Source of the DNA: Gammaproteobacteria bacterium
Lineage (GTDB): Bacteria; Pseudomonadota; Gammaproteobacteria; DSM-26407
NCBI GenBank assembly: GCA_028694565.1
Contig: JAQVKR010000172.1
Span: 1-6,119 of the forward strand
Direction of reading: 5' to 3'
DNA length: 6,119 nucleotides
Within the stretch, counting starts at the first letter, position 1. The number at the start of each line of letters is the position of its first letter. This document shows positions 5,667-6,119 of this stretch, one piece after another. Position numbers and translations under genes: made by a program. The notes under the pieces are model-generated. The model saw only the letters and a list, made by a program, of their open reading frames with translations, did no database searches and was not told where the DNA came from.

Positions 5667-6092
5667 TCAGTGCACCGTGCCCCGCGCCTCCGGCTCCGGG
5701 TTGCGGCGCAGGACCGGGGAGGCGTGGTGGAGCACCATGCGCCAGCCGGCGGGCGTCTCACGATAGACATTGGTGACCATCACCGGATCGCGCGGCGTCT
5801 CCTCCCCCGGCAGGGTGATGTGTTCGTGGAGGACATGGACCGCCATCCCGTCGCCCACGTGCCGGGAGAGGGTCTCGGCGCGGATGCTCATCCGGCCGGG
5901 ATCGCCGAGTATCCCGCGCCAGCTCTCGGACACCGCGTGGCGGCCCCGCAGCAGGGGCGCCCCCGGGTGGACGCAGGCGATGGAGTCGTCATCGGCCCAG
6001 AGCGCCAGCATGACCCCCAGGTCGGCCGCCTCGAATGCCCGGTAGAAAGCGGCCTCGGCCGCCTCCGGCGTGGGATAGCGCGCATCGCTCAT
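5667..6092 (-). CDS. NTF2-like / SnoaL-type (DUF4440-like) small protein
   Basis: This 141-residue soluble protein has no signal peptide and belongs by pattern to the NTF2-like superfamily, whose members are small cone-shaped alpha+beta folds used as ligand pockets or enzymes. The N-terminal helix AAEAAFYRAFEAADLGVMLALWADD (11-35) and the segment CVHPGAPLLRGRHAVSESWRGIL (40-62) are typical. So is the closing pair of strands TNVYRETPAGWRMVLHHASPV (107-127) with its His-His-Ala-Ser-Pro ending. His42, His86, His89, His91, His122 and His123 could line a pocket, but no catalytic set can be assigned. The ATG at 6092 is preceded only by a distant AGG, so the ribosome site is weak. An in-frame start beyond the right edge was not seen. 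The gene may belong to an operon entering from the right. The substrate is unknown. Confidence 0.82.
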   Translation of the reverse strand: MSDARYPTPEAAEAAFYRAFEAADLGVMLALWADDDSIACVHPGAPLLRGRHAVSESWRGILGDPGRMSIRAETLSRHVGDGMAVHVLHEHITLPGEETPRDPVMVTNVYRETPAGWRMVLHHASPVLRRNPEPEARGTVH

Positions 6093-6119
6093 GGTCTGTT
6101 AACCTGCCTGGCCCTCTTC

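Noticed and set aside
5576..5770. Extension of the lipoprotein frame upstream of 5575
   Set aside because: The added residues are Arg- and Pro-rich, overlap the end of the NTF2-like gene in another frame, and would bury the lipoprotein signal peptide. The Shine-Dalgarno at 5581-5586 supports the short form.

Overview
This is a GC-rich stretch of bacterial chromosome with tightly packed genes. The MobB and MoeA proteins read very like the enterobacterial ones. Together with a sigma-54 type promoter and an NtrC-like receiver domain, this suggests a gammaproteobacterium, perhaps of the Ectothiorhodospiraceae/halophile kind. That placement is inference, because no rRNA or other marker gene is present. 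No mobile element, CRISPR array, tRNA or rRNA was seen.

Layout. (1) Positions 1-217, minus strand: the first 72 codons of a response regulator that runs off the left edge. (2) Positions 218-489: a divergent control region of 272 bases. It holds a CCCGGG pair, two overlapping GC-rich palindromes, a near-perfect sigma-54 (-24/-12) promoter pointing right, and a strong Shine-Dalgarno. (3) Positions 490-5184, plus strand: a six-gene operon tupA-tupB-tupC-mobA-mobB-moeA. After a 19-base gap between tupA and tupB, every later junction is an ATGA overlap of stop and start. (4) Positions 5192-6092, minus strand and converging on moeA after only 7 bases: a small predicted lipoprotein with a C-terminal CxxC, and upstream of it an NTF2/SnoaL-like protein.

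How the genes work together. TupA (periplasmic binding protein), TupB (permease) and TupC (ATPase) form a tungstate-type oxyanion importer. MoeA inserts the metal into the pterin dithiolene, MobA adds GMP to make the guanine dinucleotide (bis-MGD) form, and MobB is the GTP-binding partner. The operon therefore runs from metal uptake to finished bis-MGD cofactor. MobA points to enzymes of the DMSO-reductase family (formate dehydrogenase, nitrate reductase and similar) as the consumers, rather than to tungsten aldehyde:ferredoxin oxidoreductases, which use a cofactor without a nucleotide.

The most interesting point is regulation. The metal-uptake and cofactor operon appears to be driven from a sigma-54 promoter, next to a divergent gene whose visible part is a response-regulator receiver domain. 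This differs from the ModE or TunR repressor logic usually described for molybdate and tungstate uptake. The DNA-binding and AAA+ domains of that regulator lie outside the window, so the link is a hypothesis.
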